A stretch of DNA of 64,000 nt from Actinocatenispora comari (lineage in GTDB: Bacteria; Actinomycetota; Actinomycetes; Mycobacteriales; Micromonosporaceae): contig NZ_BOPO01000008.1 of the NCBI RefSeq assembly GCF_017312725.1, forward strand, positions 1 to 64,000, given 5' to 3'. Both the position numbers and the translations under genes were made by a program. The notes under the pieces were generated by a model. That model was not told the DNA's origin. It ran no database searches and saw nothing but the letters and a program-made list of their open reading frames with translations. Within the stretch, counting starts at the first letter, position 1; the number at the start of each line of letters is the position of its first letter. This document shows positions 42,245 to 52,790 of this stretch, piece by piece.

Positions 42245-42450
42245 CGACGCCCGGCCCGTCGACCCGGACCGACTGCCCGGGCCTGCGATCCGCACCGACC
42301 GAACCGACGCGCGGCCCGTCGACCCGGACCGACTGCCCCGGGCCTGCGACCCGGACCGGCCGAACCGACGTGCGGCCCGTCGACCCGGACCGACTGCCCG
42401 GACCTGCGACCCGGACCGACTGCCCGGGCTGCGACCCCGACCGACCACCC
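42245..42450. repeat. Tandem array of about 60-bp units containing GACCCGGA
   Basis: The 302-nt gap between the sialidase and aceE ends is mostly a degenerate tandem array of about 60-bp units. The 8-mer GACCCGGA occurs five times, from 42261 to about 42415, all in one orientation. No gene is seen. The array is followed by a terminator hairpin. Confidence 0.75.
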
Positions 42451-42491
42451 GAACGGGCGACCCGGGCCGGCCGACCGAAGCCGGCGACGAA

Positions 42492-42524
42492 GACGGCCCG
42501 ACACCTTCACGGTGCCGGGCCGTC
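42492..42524. terminator. Bidirectional hairpin terminator
   Basis: A 14-bp stem with one mismatch (42492-42505 with 42511-42524) and a 5-nt loop lies between the convergent sialidase and aceE genes, 16 nt from the aceE stop. It can end transcription from both sides. Confidence 0.65.
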
Positions 42525-42540
42525 CACTGTGGACAGTGCG

Positions 42541-45315
<2,775 letters not shown>

Positions 45316-45374
45316 CCTGCCTCCGATTCGTGGGCGCCGTCACGCCGGCCCGGCCGGTGGGCGAGGATCGGTGC

Positions 45375-45785
45375 ATGTACTCCCAGGAGATCACCGTCCG
45401 CACCGGGGGCCGCCCCACCGTCACCGACCTGACCGACTCCGCGCAGCGGTTCCTGGCCGGCGCCGGGCGGGTCGACGGCCTGCTGCACGTGTTCGTACCG
45501 CATGCCACCGCCGGCGTGGCGATCCTGGAGACCGGCGCCGGCTCGGACGACGACCTGCTCACCGCGCTGGACGAGCTGCTGCCCCGCGACGACCGCTGGC
45601 GGCACCGGCACGGCAGCCCCGGCCACGGCCGCGACCACGTGCTGCCCGCGCTGGTCCCGCCGTACGCGACGGTGCCGGTCCTGGGCGGCCAGCTGGCGCT
45701 CGGCACCTGGCAGTCGATCTGCCTGGTCGACACCAACATCGACAACCCGGTCCGCACCGTACGGTTCTCCCTGCTGCCCGGGTGA
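45375..45785 (+). CDS. YjbQ/UPF0047 family protein
   Basis: A 136-residue protein of the YjbQ family (called secondary thiamine-phosphate synthase in some annotations). Typical elements are GLLHVFVPHATAGVAILETGAGSDDDL and the C-terminal LALGTWQSICLVDTNIDNP. A conserved His/Glu/Asp-lined site binds metal. The ATG at 45375 starts at the family N-terminus. It is divergent from aceE, 59 nt away, so the two starts share a short promoter gap. Confidence 0.88.
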   Translation: MYSQEITVRTGGRPTVTDLTDSAQRFLAGAGRVDGLLHVFVPHATAGVAILETGAGSDDDLLTALDELLPRDDRWRHRHGSPGHGRDHVLPALVPPYATVPVLGGQLALGTWQSICLVDTNIDNPVRTVRFSLLPG

Positions 45786-45873
45786 GCGCCGGCGCGTTCC
45801 GCGAGGTTCGTACCACGGTGCCGGGACCGCATCGGCCGGCCGTCCCTTTTGCGGGGCCTCCTAGAGTGGCGGC

Positions 45874-46758
45874 GTGTCCATCACTCCCGTGCGGGCCATC
45901 GGCTGGCTGGTCATCGCCATCCTGATGACCGTCATCTTCACCGGTGTCGGCATCTTCCAGGCGCACACCTACTTCTCCGGTGAGACCGTCACCGCGCACG
46001 TCGACCGGTGCGAGACCCACCGGGTCTACTCGCGGCACGGCAGCCACAACGAGACGAACTGCTACGGCACCTGGAAGACCGCCGACGGCCACGAGCACGA
46101 CGGCGAGATCCCCGGCGCCGGCAGCTACTCCGACGAGGGCAAGGACGTGCAGCTGCGGGCGCTCGGCGACGACGTCGTCGAGGACAGCACGCTGGGTGCG
46201 CTCTGGCCGCTCGGGGTCGCCGTGCTCGGCGTCGTGCTGTCGATCGCCGCCGGCTTCGCGGTACGCGGGGCCCGGCGCCGGTCCAGCGGTGGCTCGTTGC
46301 TCGGTGGCCTCGGCCGCTTCCGCCGCCCGCCCACCCAGTACGGCCCGCCGCCCCCGCCGTTCGGCCAGCCGTCCGCCCCGTACCCGCCCTACGGCCAGCC
46401 CGGCCCGCCACCGTACGGCCCGCCCGGTCCGTACGGCCCGGCACCCGGCCAGCCGGCGCAGCCCGGCCAGCCCTCCCCACCCGGCCAGTACGGCCAGCCG
46501 GGCCAGTACGGCCAGCCTGCGCCGTCCGGGCAGCCGGGCCAGTACGGCCAGCCTGCGCCGTACGGCCCGCCGGGGCCCTACGGTGCGCCACAGCACGGCC
46601 AGCCACCGGTGCCCCCGCAGTACGGTGCGCCGCCCCGCCAGGGCGCGCCCGGGCCGGTGCCGGGACCGTACGGCGCCGGAGGTCCGCCGGCCGATCCGAC
46701 CGCGGCGCCGCCGGCCGGCGGTTACCCGCCGTCGTCGGGCGGGTACCCGACTCGGTAA
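45874..46758 (+). CDS. Two-helix membrane protein with Pro/Gly/Gln/Tyr-rich tail
   Basis: A 294-residue protein. Helix 1 is at 8-30 and helix 2 at about 107-130. The loop between them (about 75 residues) has three Cys and several His and resembles the DUF3592-type extracellular domain. The C-terminal 150 residues are built of PYGQPG/YGQPAPYG-type repeats and should be disordered and cytosolic. Such tails occur in actinobacterial envelope proteins that bind partners weakly. GTG start. Function unknown. Confidence 0.75.
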   Translation: MSITPVRAIGWLVIAILMTVIFTGVGIFQAHTYFSGETVTAHVDRCETHRVYSRHGSHNETNCYGTWKTADGHEHDGEIPGAGSYSDEGKDVQLRALGDDVVEDSTLGALWPLGVAVLGVVLSIAAGFAVRGARRRSSGGSLLGGLGRFRRPPTQYGPPPPPFGQPSAPYPPYGQPGPPPYGPPGPYGPAPGQPAQPGQPSPPGQYGQPGQYGQPAPSGQPGQYGQPAPYGPPGPYGAPQHGQPPVPPQYGAPPRQGAPGPVPGPYGAGGPPADPTAAPPAGGYPPSSGGYPTR

Positions 46759-46963
46759 GGGTGGGGCTCCCCGGGCGGCCGGAGACAGGTTAGTCTCCCG
46801 CCAGCCCGTGTGTCCCGCTCCGACCGGTGCCGGGATTCGCCGCGCCGGGACGGCTCGGGGAACGTAACTTGGTCGGTGCGGCACCATTGCGGTGGCGTAT
46901 GGGACGATCCGCTGCGGCGCCCGATCGGGTGCCACGGGGGCGACGACGAGGAGGCACTCGACT

Positions 46964-47398
46964 GTGAGCGCGACGGCTGGTCAGGCCGACGGCGTGACGA
47001 ACGTGGCGGAACGGCTCGGGATCGAGCCGAGCAGCATCGTCACGGAGATCGGCTATGACGAGGACGTCGATGAACAACTCCGCGAGGCGGTCATCGACCG
47101 CTGTGGGGAGATCGTCGATGAGGACACCGACGAGGTGGTCGACGTGGTCCTGCTGTGGTGGCGGGAAGACGACGGCGACCTGGTCGAGACCCTGATGGAC
47201 GCCCGGAGCCCACTGGCCGACACCGGGATGATCTGGCTGCTGACCCCGAAGCCGGGGCGGGACGGCCATGTCGAGCCCAGCGAGATCTCCGAGGCCGTGC
47301 GCACGGTCGGGTTCCAGCAGACCAGCAACATCAACGCGGCGCGGGACTGGTCCGGCGCGCGGTTGGTCACGCCGAAGGCGGGTCGCGGCAAGCGCTGA
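46964..47398 (+). CDS. DUF3052 family protein
   Basis: A 144-residue acidic protein of the actinobacteria-specific DUF3052 family (VAERLGIEPSSIVTEIGYDEDVDEQLREAVIDR at the start; LTPKPGRDGHVEPSEISEAVRTVGFQQTSNINAARDWSGARLV at the end). The function of the family is not known to me. The GTG at 46964 follows GAGGAGG. As I recall, aceE, DUF3052 and an AhpE-type peroxiredoxin also lie close together in Streptomyces, which supports the calls. Confidence 0.88.
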   Translation: MSATAGQADGVTNVAERLGIEPSSIVTEIGYDEDVDEQLREAVIDRCGEIVDEDTDEVVDVVLLWWREDDGDLVETLMDARSPLADTGMIWLLTPKPGRDGHVEPSEISEAVRTVGFQQTSNINAARDWSGARLVTPKAGRGKR

Positions 47399-47640
47399 CC
47401 GGCGAGGCGGTCGCTGACCGGGCGGCCGGGCGTCCGCTGCGCGGCCGGCGGTGGGTCGGTGCACCCGCCGGCGGCCATCGCGGTGTGCCCGCAGTCGGGC
47501 TGCCGGCCGGGCCGGCCCCGGCCGGTGGCATGCTGGGCACGACCACCGGCGCCGTGGCGGCGGTACCGTCGGCGCCCGCGCCGGCACCCACCACCGCGCC
47601 ACCCGCCGTCGGGCAACAGACGAGGAGCGTTCGAGAGCAC

Positions 47641-48102
47641 ATGCCGATCGAGGTGGGCGCCCAGGCGCCGGATTTCACGCTGAAGGACCAGAACAACCAG
47701 GACGTGGCGCTGTCGGACTTCCGCGGCGACAAGAACGTGCTGCTGGTGTTCTACCCGCTGACGTTCACCGGCGTCTGCCAGGGTGAGCTCTGCGAGCTGC
47801 AGGAGAACCTGACGCAGTACCAGACCGACGACGCGCAGGTGCTCGCGGTCAGCGTCGACTCGCCGTACGCGCACAAGGTGTGGGCCGAGCGGGAGGGCTA
47901 CGACTTCCCGATCCTCGCCGACTTCTGGCCGCACGGCGCCGTGGCCACCGCGTACGGGGTGTTCAACGACGCGGCCGGCATCGCCAACCGCGGCACGTTC
48001 CTGATCGACAAGCAGGGCGCGGTGCGCTTCGCCGAGATGAACCTGCCCGGCGACGCCCGCGACCAGGCCGCCTGGCGCAAGGCCCTGGCCGAGGTTGCCT
48101 GA
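47641..48102 (+). CDS. ahpE: AhpE-type peroxiredoxin
   Basis: A 153-residue peroxiredoxin that reduces peroxides and peroxynitrite. The active site is FYPLTFTGVCQGELCELQ (peroxidatic Cys about 45, second Cys about 50), and FPILADFWPHGAVATAYGVFNDAAGIANRGTFLID matches the mycobacterial AhpE signature. A strong candidate start is the ATG at 47641. The 242 nt before it hold no gene. The tRNA-Val that hosts the integrated element is 39 nt downstream. Confidence 0.93.
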   Translation: MPIEVGAQAPDFTLKDQNNQDVALSDFRGDKNVLLVFYPLTFTGVCQGELCELQENLTQYQTDDAQVLAVSVDSPYAHKVWAEREGYDFPILADFWPHGAVATAYGVFNDAAGIANRGTFLIDKQGAVRFAEMNLPGDARDQAAWRKALAEVA

Positions 48103-48141
48103 TCGACCCCGACTGGCGGCGGGTACCCTCGTCGCCAGCCC

Positions 48142-48216
48142 GGGCGCGTAGCTCAGCGGAAGAGCACTCGCCTTACAAGCGAGGGGTCGCAGGTTCGAAC
48201 CCTGCCGCGCCCACCA
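48142..48216 (+). tRNA. tRNA-Val (anticodon UAC)
   Basis: A full cloverleaf: acceptor GGGCGCG pairs with CGCGCCC, followed by discriminator A and an encoded CCA. The D-arm is GCTC/GAGC, the anticodon stem CTCGC/GCGAG encloses loop CTTACAA (anticodon UAC), and the T-arm GCAGG/CCTGC holds TTCGAAC. The 3' part from 48170 is the left attachment repeat of the integrated element, so integration rebuilt an intact tRNA. Confidence 0.96.
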
Positions 48217-48222
48217 CCCGGC
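48170..48222. repeat. attL: 53-bp attachment repeat at the tRNA-Val 3' end
   Basis: It covers the anticodon-loop-to-CCA part of tRNA-Val plus 6 nt beyond, and is identical to 58311-58363. Identity stops abruptly on both sides, as expected for a site-specific recombination core. Confidence 0.95.
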
Positions 48223-48227
48223 CATCA

Positions 48228-48266
48228 GGCAAGATCGACGTCTTTCGAACAGAATTCGATCTTGCC
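48228..48266 (-). terminator. Hairpin downstream of int
   Basis: An 11-bp perfect inverted repeat (48228-48238 with 48256-48266) and 17-nt loop lie between attL and the int stop. It can terminate the leftward int transcript before it enters tRNA-Val, or it may be part of the attachment-site architecture. Confidence 0.5.
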
Positions 48267-48275
48267 CAGGCCCTC

Positions 48276-48298
48276 TGACATCACCGGTTGACATCAAC
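48276..48298. promoter_or_regulatory. Left arm-type repeat (two TGACATCA boxes, 13-bp step)
   Basis: TGACATCA occurs at 48276 and 48289, inside a 23-bp stretch that recurs with one mismatch at 58197-58219 near attR, in the same orientation. Paired boxes near both attachment cores suggest arm-type binding sites for Int or Xis. The int stop codon lies inside the second box. Confidence 0.6.
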
Positions 48299-49430
48299 CG
48301 TCCTGCCCGAGGGCGTCACCGAGCTTGCGCAGCGCCGCCGCCTGCTCGTCCAACGCGGCGTGCGCGTAGATCGTCATTGTGACGTCGATGTGACTGTGTC
48401 CGGCGATGGCCTGCACGATGTGCGGCGGGGTGCCGAGGTCGAGCAGCAGCGTTACGCAGGTGTGCCGCAGGTCGTGAAACCGGGTCGACCCCAGTCCGGC
48501 ACGGTCCCGAACCGAGTAGAAGTGCCGAGTCAGGTTCCTCGGCTCAATCGGAGTCCCGACAGCGGTGGCGAACACGAGCCCGTTGTCGACCCACGACGAT
48601 CCAGCCCGCAGGCGGTCCTCTGCCTGCCGCGTGCGCTGCTCGCGTAGCGCGGTGATCACGGGTTGGGGGAGCGGCAGCGTCCGGCGCGACTTCCGGGTCT
48701 TCGGGGCCTGATCGAGGAGCTTGCCGGAAGCCCGCACCAGGTTGTGCCGCACGGTCAGGCATTGCTTGCTCAGGTCGATGTCCGACCAGCGGAGCCCGAG
48801 CAACTCGCCGCGTCGTAACCCGAGCGTGAGCGCCAGGACGTAGACCGCGTGCCACCGGGTCGGCCGGACCGTCGCGAGAAGCTTTCTCGCCTGCGCGGGT
48901 GACAACCCGCTGCCCACGTTGTAGTCAGGCGACTCGACCTGCACCAGCTTTGCCACGTTCCGGACGAGCAGCTCCTCGCGGACCGCGTTCTGCAGGGCGT
49001 TGCGCAGCACGGCGTGGACGTACTGGACCATCCGAACCGACAGCCCGCTCCGCTTCTTTGCGTTGAGCAGGGTTCGGACGTCTCGCGGCGTGAGCCGGTC
49101 GAGGCGCTTGCTGCCGAGCGCCGGCACGAGATGCACGCGGATCACGGTCTCGTAGCCGGCCAGCGTCGACGCCCGGCGGTTCCGGCCCACCACGTCACGC
49201 AGCCAGTACCCGAGGTAACGCTCAAGCGTCCAGGTCTTGACCGCGAGAGGGATGCCCTGCGCAGTCTTGGCCTGCATGTCGACGAGCTTGGCGTGGCACT
49301 CGTCGCGGGTCCGGCCGTACACGTACTTGCGTTTGCGGTGACCATCCGGCGTCAGGACGTAGTAGGCAGCTTGGAAGCGACCATCCTTTCGAGGGAAGAT
49401 CGACCCTTCACCGTTCGCGCGGCGAGCCAT
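48294..49430 (-). CDS. int: Tyrosine-recombinase integrase of the element
   Basis: A 378-residue phage-type integrase. An N-terminal AP2-like arm-binding part (NGEGSIFPRKDGRFQAAYYV) is followed by the SAM-like core-binding domain (about 65-160) and the catalytic domain. Catalytic residues are Arg 206 (GLRRGELLGLRW), His 319 and Arg 322 (HDLRH), His 345 (AGHSHID) and nucleophile Tyr 355 (TIYAHA). It would recombine the tRNA-Val attB with the circular element. The ATG at 49430 overlaps the xis stop (ATGA). Confidence 0.95.
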   Translation of the reverse strand: MARRANGEGSIFPRKDGRFQAAYYVLTPDGHRKRKYVYGRTRDECHAKLVDMQAKTAQGIPLAVKTWTLERYLGYWLRDVVGRNRRASTLAGYETVIRVHLVPALGSKRLDRLTPRDVRTLLNAKKRSGLSVRMVQYVHAVLRNALQNAVREELLVRNVAKLVQVESPDYNVGSGLSPAQARKLLATVRPTRWHAVYVLALTLGLRRGELLGLRWSDIDLSKQCLTVRHNLVRASGKLLDQAPKTRKSRRTLPLPQPVITALREQRTRQAEDRLRAGSSWVDNGLVFATAVGTPIEPRNLTRHFYSVRDRAGLGSTRFHDLRHTCVTLLLDLGTPPHIVQAIAGHSHIDVTMTIYAHAALDEQAAALRKLGDALGQDG

Positions 49431-49633
49431 CAGGCGGCCTCCTGCTCGAGCCGGTCGATCGTCTCCGTGATGGCCTCTCGTGGTACGAGCCGGCGGCGGC
49501 CAATCTTGACCGAGCGCAGCAGCCCACCCGCGATCAAGTCGTACGCGGTGGAGCGGCCAACGCCGAGCAGCCGGGCGGCATCTTCGACACGAAGCAGATG
49601 CGGCGGCTCCGAGATGAGGGGTGCGGTGGTCAA
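49430..49633 (-). CDS. xis: Excisionase (MerR-like HTH)
   Basis: A 67-residue DNA-binding protein with a winged helix of the excisionase/AlpA type: LLRVEDAARLLGVGRSTAYDLIAGGLLRSVKIGRRRLVPREAITETIDRLE. It should bend the attachment region and direct Int to excision. It overlaps int by 3 nt and the 94-residue gene upstream by 4 nt, so the three form one translational unit. Confidence 0.88.
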   Translation of the reverse strand: MTTAPLISEPPHLLRVEDAARLLGVGRSTAYDLIAGGLLRSVKIGRRRLVPREAITETIDRLEQEAA

Positions 49634-49914
49634 CTGTCCTCCTTGGGGTGCGGGGTGAGGTAGGCGCGGACGTGGCCGGGGGTTCGGGCACGTCGCGCGG
49701 TGAGTTCGTAGCGGTCGCCGGTGGCCACGACGACCAGGGCAACGAAGGTCGAGACGTCTTCCGGGGTGCCGATGAGCCGGATGGACAGCGGCTGTGGTGC
49801 AGCCGGCGTCTGGTTGGCCATGAAGTCAGACAGCGTGGCCTGTGCCTTGGCGGCTGCCGCGTGGACCGCCGGGATGTGCGGGTCGAGCTTGAAGAGCGCG
49901 GGTTGGGTGGCCAT
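49630..49914 (-). CDS. Small element protein of unknown function
   Basis: A 94-residue protein with an Ala-rich helix (HIPAVHAAAAKAQATLSDFMA) and a beta-rich second half (PLSIRLIGTPEDVSTFVALVVVATGDRYELTARRART). It starts behind an AGGAGG SD and overlaps xis by 4 nt. Similar small proteins often sit between repSA and xis in pSAM2-like elements. I cannot assign a role; regulation of excision or replication is a guess. Confidence 0.65.
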   Translation of the reverse strand: MATQPALFKLDPHIPAVHAAAAKAQATLSDFMANQTPAAPQPLSIRLIGTPEDVSTFVALVVVATGDRYELTARRARTPGHVRAYLTPHPKEDS

Positions 49915-50033
49915 GATTGGCCTCCTTTCGTGACGGTGCGCGACGTTGCGCAGCTGTAATTTGTCGACGGTGCGTGACCGTTGCTTCGTGTGTCCCCTGT
50001 GGAGTTGTCAAGATGCGAATGCAGCGCCCAGGT

Positions 50034-51599
50034 TCAGGCGGCGGTGGAAGCGGCGACGACAACGGGCCGGCGTGACCGAGCAGCGTCGGCGGCGGCGCGG
50101 GCGAGTGCCTCGTCGGCGGTGGTCAGCCAGCCGGTACCGACGAAGTGCCAGTCGTTGATGACCAGCGTCGTATCGGTGTTGTGCTGCTCGGCGTCGACCT
50201 GGGTGGGGTCGATCGCGGTGGGGCCGGCGGTCGGTACACGGTTCTCCGGTCGACGGGCGGCCCGCAGCGCGCCGAGCGTGGTGGAGTAGCGGCGCGACTT
50301 GGTGGAAAAGTGGCCGCCGAAGCCGAGCATGTGCGCCCAGTGCCGCAGCCCGCTATACGGGTGCGCGAGGTCAGGGCGCAGTGACCGGGCCGGGCGACCG
50401 AGCCGCCAGCAGGCAGCGACGAGCCGGCCGACGTGGGTGCCGCGGTCGGCCCAGATGCCCACGGTGGACTCGCGCAACCGCCGGGCGTTGATGCCGGCGT
50501 CCTCAGCGCCCTTGGTGGCGTACTTGGCGATGTACCCGGCAACGTGTTGCTCGGTGAGCTGGGCGTCGGACAGACCACGCCGAACGACGCGGACGTCTAC
50601 GTGCCGACCTCGGCCACCGTCACCCCACACGATCGGCCACCCGTCCGGGCGGTCGGGGTGCGATGGCGCCTGCAGGCCGGTCGTGGCGGCGGCGGTGCGC
50701 AGCGCGGCGGCCAAGTCGTCGGCGTCGACGAGCCAGCGGCCAGACGGGTCGCGTGGCGGGGGCAGGATCGAGTCCGGATCGTCGCGGTCGTAGCCATCGA
50801 GCCGGAACAGCGCGTGCAGGTGGACCACGCCGCGACGTTGGTACTCGGCGACCTTGGCGTACCGGACGCGCAGAGTGCGGGTGTTGCCGAGTTGGCGGCG
50901 CAGCGCGGTCATGGTGCGGTCCCACAGCTTCGGTACCAGGTGGTTCCAGACGACCTGGTGGTCGTGGTCGTAGCAGTCCAGGCAGAACGGGGTCCCGACC
51001 ATTGGGTCGCCGGGTGCGTGCATGCGGGTGCACCACAGTCGGCGGCCGTGCGGGCAGCGCGGCCGGTCGTGGCGGGGACGGCAGCGGTAGCCGGCGGCGC
51101 CGGCGTGGGCGGGGCCGGAGTGCACCGGGCCGAAACCGGGCGCGGTGAAGGTCGCGAACACCGCCGGGTGTTCGGTGACGGTCTCTGGGACTTCCTTGCC
51201 GCCGCGCAGCCCGGCGGCGATCAGGTGGTACGTGTCGTACCGGTAGGTGTGCGCGCAGGCCGGGCAGACAGTGGCGCGACGGTTCTTGCACGCCGCGTAC
51301 AGCACGCCATCGGGCAGCGTGGTCGACGAAAACACCGACAGCACTTGCCCGGTAGCCCGGTCGATGGTGGTCGACGAGCCGGACAGTCGGACGGGGCGGG
51401 TGCATCCCTGAACGTGGGCCGCCTGATCGAGCCACGCACCAAACGACGGGTCCGTGATCCGGTCGGACAGGCCACGAGCGTCCCCGTTGGCCAACAGGTC
51501 GGGGTCAAGTGACAGGCCGGTGAAGTCGGACAGCAGGCCCGCCACGACCGACGCCGAACGCGCGGTGTCTTCATGGATGGGGAGCGTGGTGACGGTCAT
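50034..51599 (-). CDS. repSA: RepSA-like rolling-circle replication initiator
   Basis: A 521-residue initiator. A zinc-binding region (CPACAHTYRYDTYHL near 113 and CPHGRRLWCTRMH, CLDCYDHDH near 190-215) is followed by the HUH metal motif RRGVVHLHALFRLDG (about 262) and the tyrosine motif GYIAKYATKGAED (about 355). HUH initiators nick one strand at the origin and start leading-strand synthesis. It is preceded by an AGGAGG SD. The 119-nt gap to the next gene downstream has two similar copies of a gacggtgcg-gac-gttgc segment. Confidence 0.9.
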   Translation of the reverse strand: MTVTTLPIHEDTARSASVVAGLLSDFTGLSLDPDLLANGDARGLSDRITDPSFGAWLDQAAHVQGCTRPVRLSGSSTTIDRATGQVLSVFSSTTLPDGVLYAACKNRRATVCPACAHTYRYDTYHLIAAGLRGGKEVPETVTEHPAVFATFTAPGFGPVHSGPAHAGAAGYRCRPRHDRPRCPHGRRLWCTRMHAPGDPMVGTPFCLDCYDHDHQVVWNHLVPKLWDRTMTALRRQLGNTRTLRVRYAKVAEYQRRGVVHLHALFRLDGYDRDDPDSILPPPRDPSGRWLVDADDLAAALRTAAATTGLQAPSHPDRPDGWPIVWGDGGRGRHVDVRVVRRGLSDAQLTEQHVAGYIAKYATKGAEDAGINARRLRESTVGIWADRGTHVGRLVAACWRLGRPARSLRPDLAHPYSGLRHWAHMLGFGGHFSTKSRRYSTTLGALRAARRPENRVPTAGPTAIDPTQVDAEQHNTDTTLVINDWHFVGTGWLTTADEALARAAADAARSRRPVVVAASTAA

Positions 51600-51644
51600 G
51601 ACGGGCCTCCTTTCCGAGTCAGTCCCTGACGGGTTCGGGAGCGG

Positions 51645-51824
51645 TCAGCGGGCGCGGCGGTTGGTGTTCGTTTCGCGGTCCCAGAACGCCGCGCACTCAT
51701 CACAAACCCGGTCTCCGTCGCGGGTGGTGGTGGCGTAGTAGGTGGAGCAGGCTTGGCAGCACTCTTTGGAGTCCAGCCAGGCGTCGCGGTCCTTGGCGTC
51801 CCAGAACAGACGTTCGCGCTTCAT
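51645..51824 (-). CDS. 59-residue Cys-rich miniprotein
   Basis: An ATG at 51824 opens a 59-codon frame with four cysteines arranged as KECCQAC and DRVCDEC, 20 residues apart, a plausible zinc-ribbon fold. The rest is charged, with an Arg-rich C-terminus. It lies between repSA and the next small gene in the same direction. Unknown function. Confidence 0.6.
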   Translation of the reverse strand: MKRERLFWDAKDRDAWLDSKECCQACSTYYATTTRDGDRVCDECAAFWDRETNTNRRAR

Positions 51825-51866
51825 CGGGTACTCCTGTCTCTGTGGTTGGCGGTCTACTGAGGACGG

Positions 51867-52055
51867 TCAGCGGTGGGCGCGGCGGATCGGGAGTCGGGAT
51901 CGGTCGGACTCCGGTACGCCGTCCGCGCAGTCGGCGCACTCGTCGATCCAGCGGCCGGCGTTGTAACCGGACCGGATCCCGATCGAGGACAGGGACCACA
52001 TGCGCGCGCCGCAGGTGGTGCAGTGCCGGGGCGGCGGGGAGGTCGTGGTAGCCAT
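51867..52055 (-). CDS. 62-residue Cys-rich miniprotein
   Basis: A 62-residue protein with CTTCGARMW and ECADCADG, two CxxC pairs about 24 residues apart, predicting a zinc ribbon. It starts behind AGGAGAC. It is the next link in the run of small genes on the element's minus strand. Unknown function; a DNA- or protein-binding accessory in transfer or replication is possible. Confidence 0.6.
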   Translation of the reverse strand: MATTTSPPPRHCTTCGARMWSLSSIGIRSGYNAGRWIDECADCADGVPESDRSRLPIRRAHR

Positions 52056-52067
52056 CGAGGTCTCCTT

Positions 52068-52787
52068 TCAGACGGCGGCGCGGTGGCCGTTGTGCGGGGC
52101 GCCGGTCAGCTCGACGAGGAGTCGGTCGGCTTGCCCGGCCGTGATGCCGAGCGCGGCGCGTAGCCCATCGCGGTCGACCGTGCGGCCCGCCTTGGCGTAG
52201 TCGGCGGCAACGGCGTGAGCGCGGTCGAGCAGTCCGACTGGCAGCGGGGGCAGCGGGACGGTTCGAGCGACCGGAACGACCGGCGCGGGAGCAATCGCTT
52301 CGGCCGGGACCGGCGCCGACTCGACAGGACCCGACGGCACGTTGTCCTGTTGTGGCGGAACGGTTTCCGTCTCGGATGCGACCCGTGCGGCGGACGCCGG
52401 GCGGGAGAGGAGCATCTTGACCAGGACCAGGAAGGCGGCAGCGGGAAGTCCGGCCATCACCCAGCCCCAGAACGAGAACTCCGCACCGGCGACCTGTGCC
52501 GACAGCGACAGCAGGGCAGCCGCACCGATCGCCGCGCCCACGAACCGGCCAGATGCAGTACCGGCACGGCGACGGCGCCGGATCTCCAACCCGAGCGCAA
52601 TCGACATCAGCTCGAGCACGATCGCGTCGGCCCAGCCGATCCACTCGGGCTGACCGTGCTTGACGGCCAGGTCGTGAACGTGGGTGAAGGAGGCGGCGCC
52701 GGCCGTGCAACCGATCACCAGCAGAATCGCGACCTGCATACGTGACTCGGCGCTGCCCGCAGGCCGTTCGGTGTCGGTCGACGCCAT
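52068..52787 (-). CDS. SpdB-like DUF2637 membrane protein
   Basis: A 239-residue protein with four hydrophobic helices in residues 17-125 (AILLVIGCTAGAASFTHVHDLAVKHGQPEWIGWADAIVLELMSIALGLEIRRRR is the DUF2637 hallmark). A Pro/Val-rich linker follows, then a C-terminal winged-helix-like tail (about 185-235). In pSAM2-like elements such proteins sit next to the translocase and are linked to spread of DNA within recipient hyphae (Spd). It is 3 nt downstream of the translocase stop. Confidence 0.85.
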   Translation of the reverse strand: MASTDTERPAGSAESRMQVAILLVIGCTAGAASFTHVHDLAVKHGQPEWIGWADAIVLELMSIALGLEIRRRRRAGTASGRFVGAAIGAAALLSLSAQVAGAEFSFWGWVMAGLPAAAFLVLVKMLLSRPASAARVASETETVPPQQDNVPSGPVESAPVPAEAIAPAPVVPVARTVPLPPLPVGLLDRAHAVAADYAKAGRTVDRDGLRAALGITAGQADRLLVELTGAPHNGHRAAV

Positions 52788-52790
52788 GGC

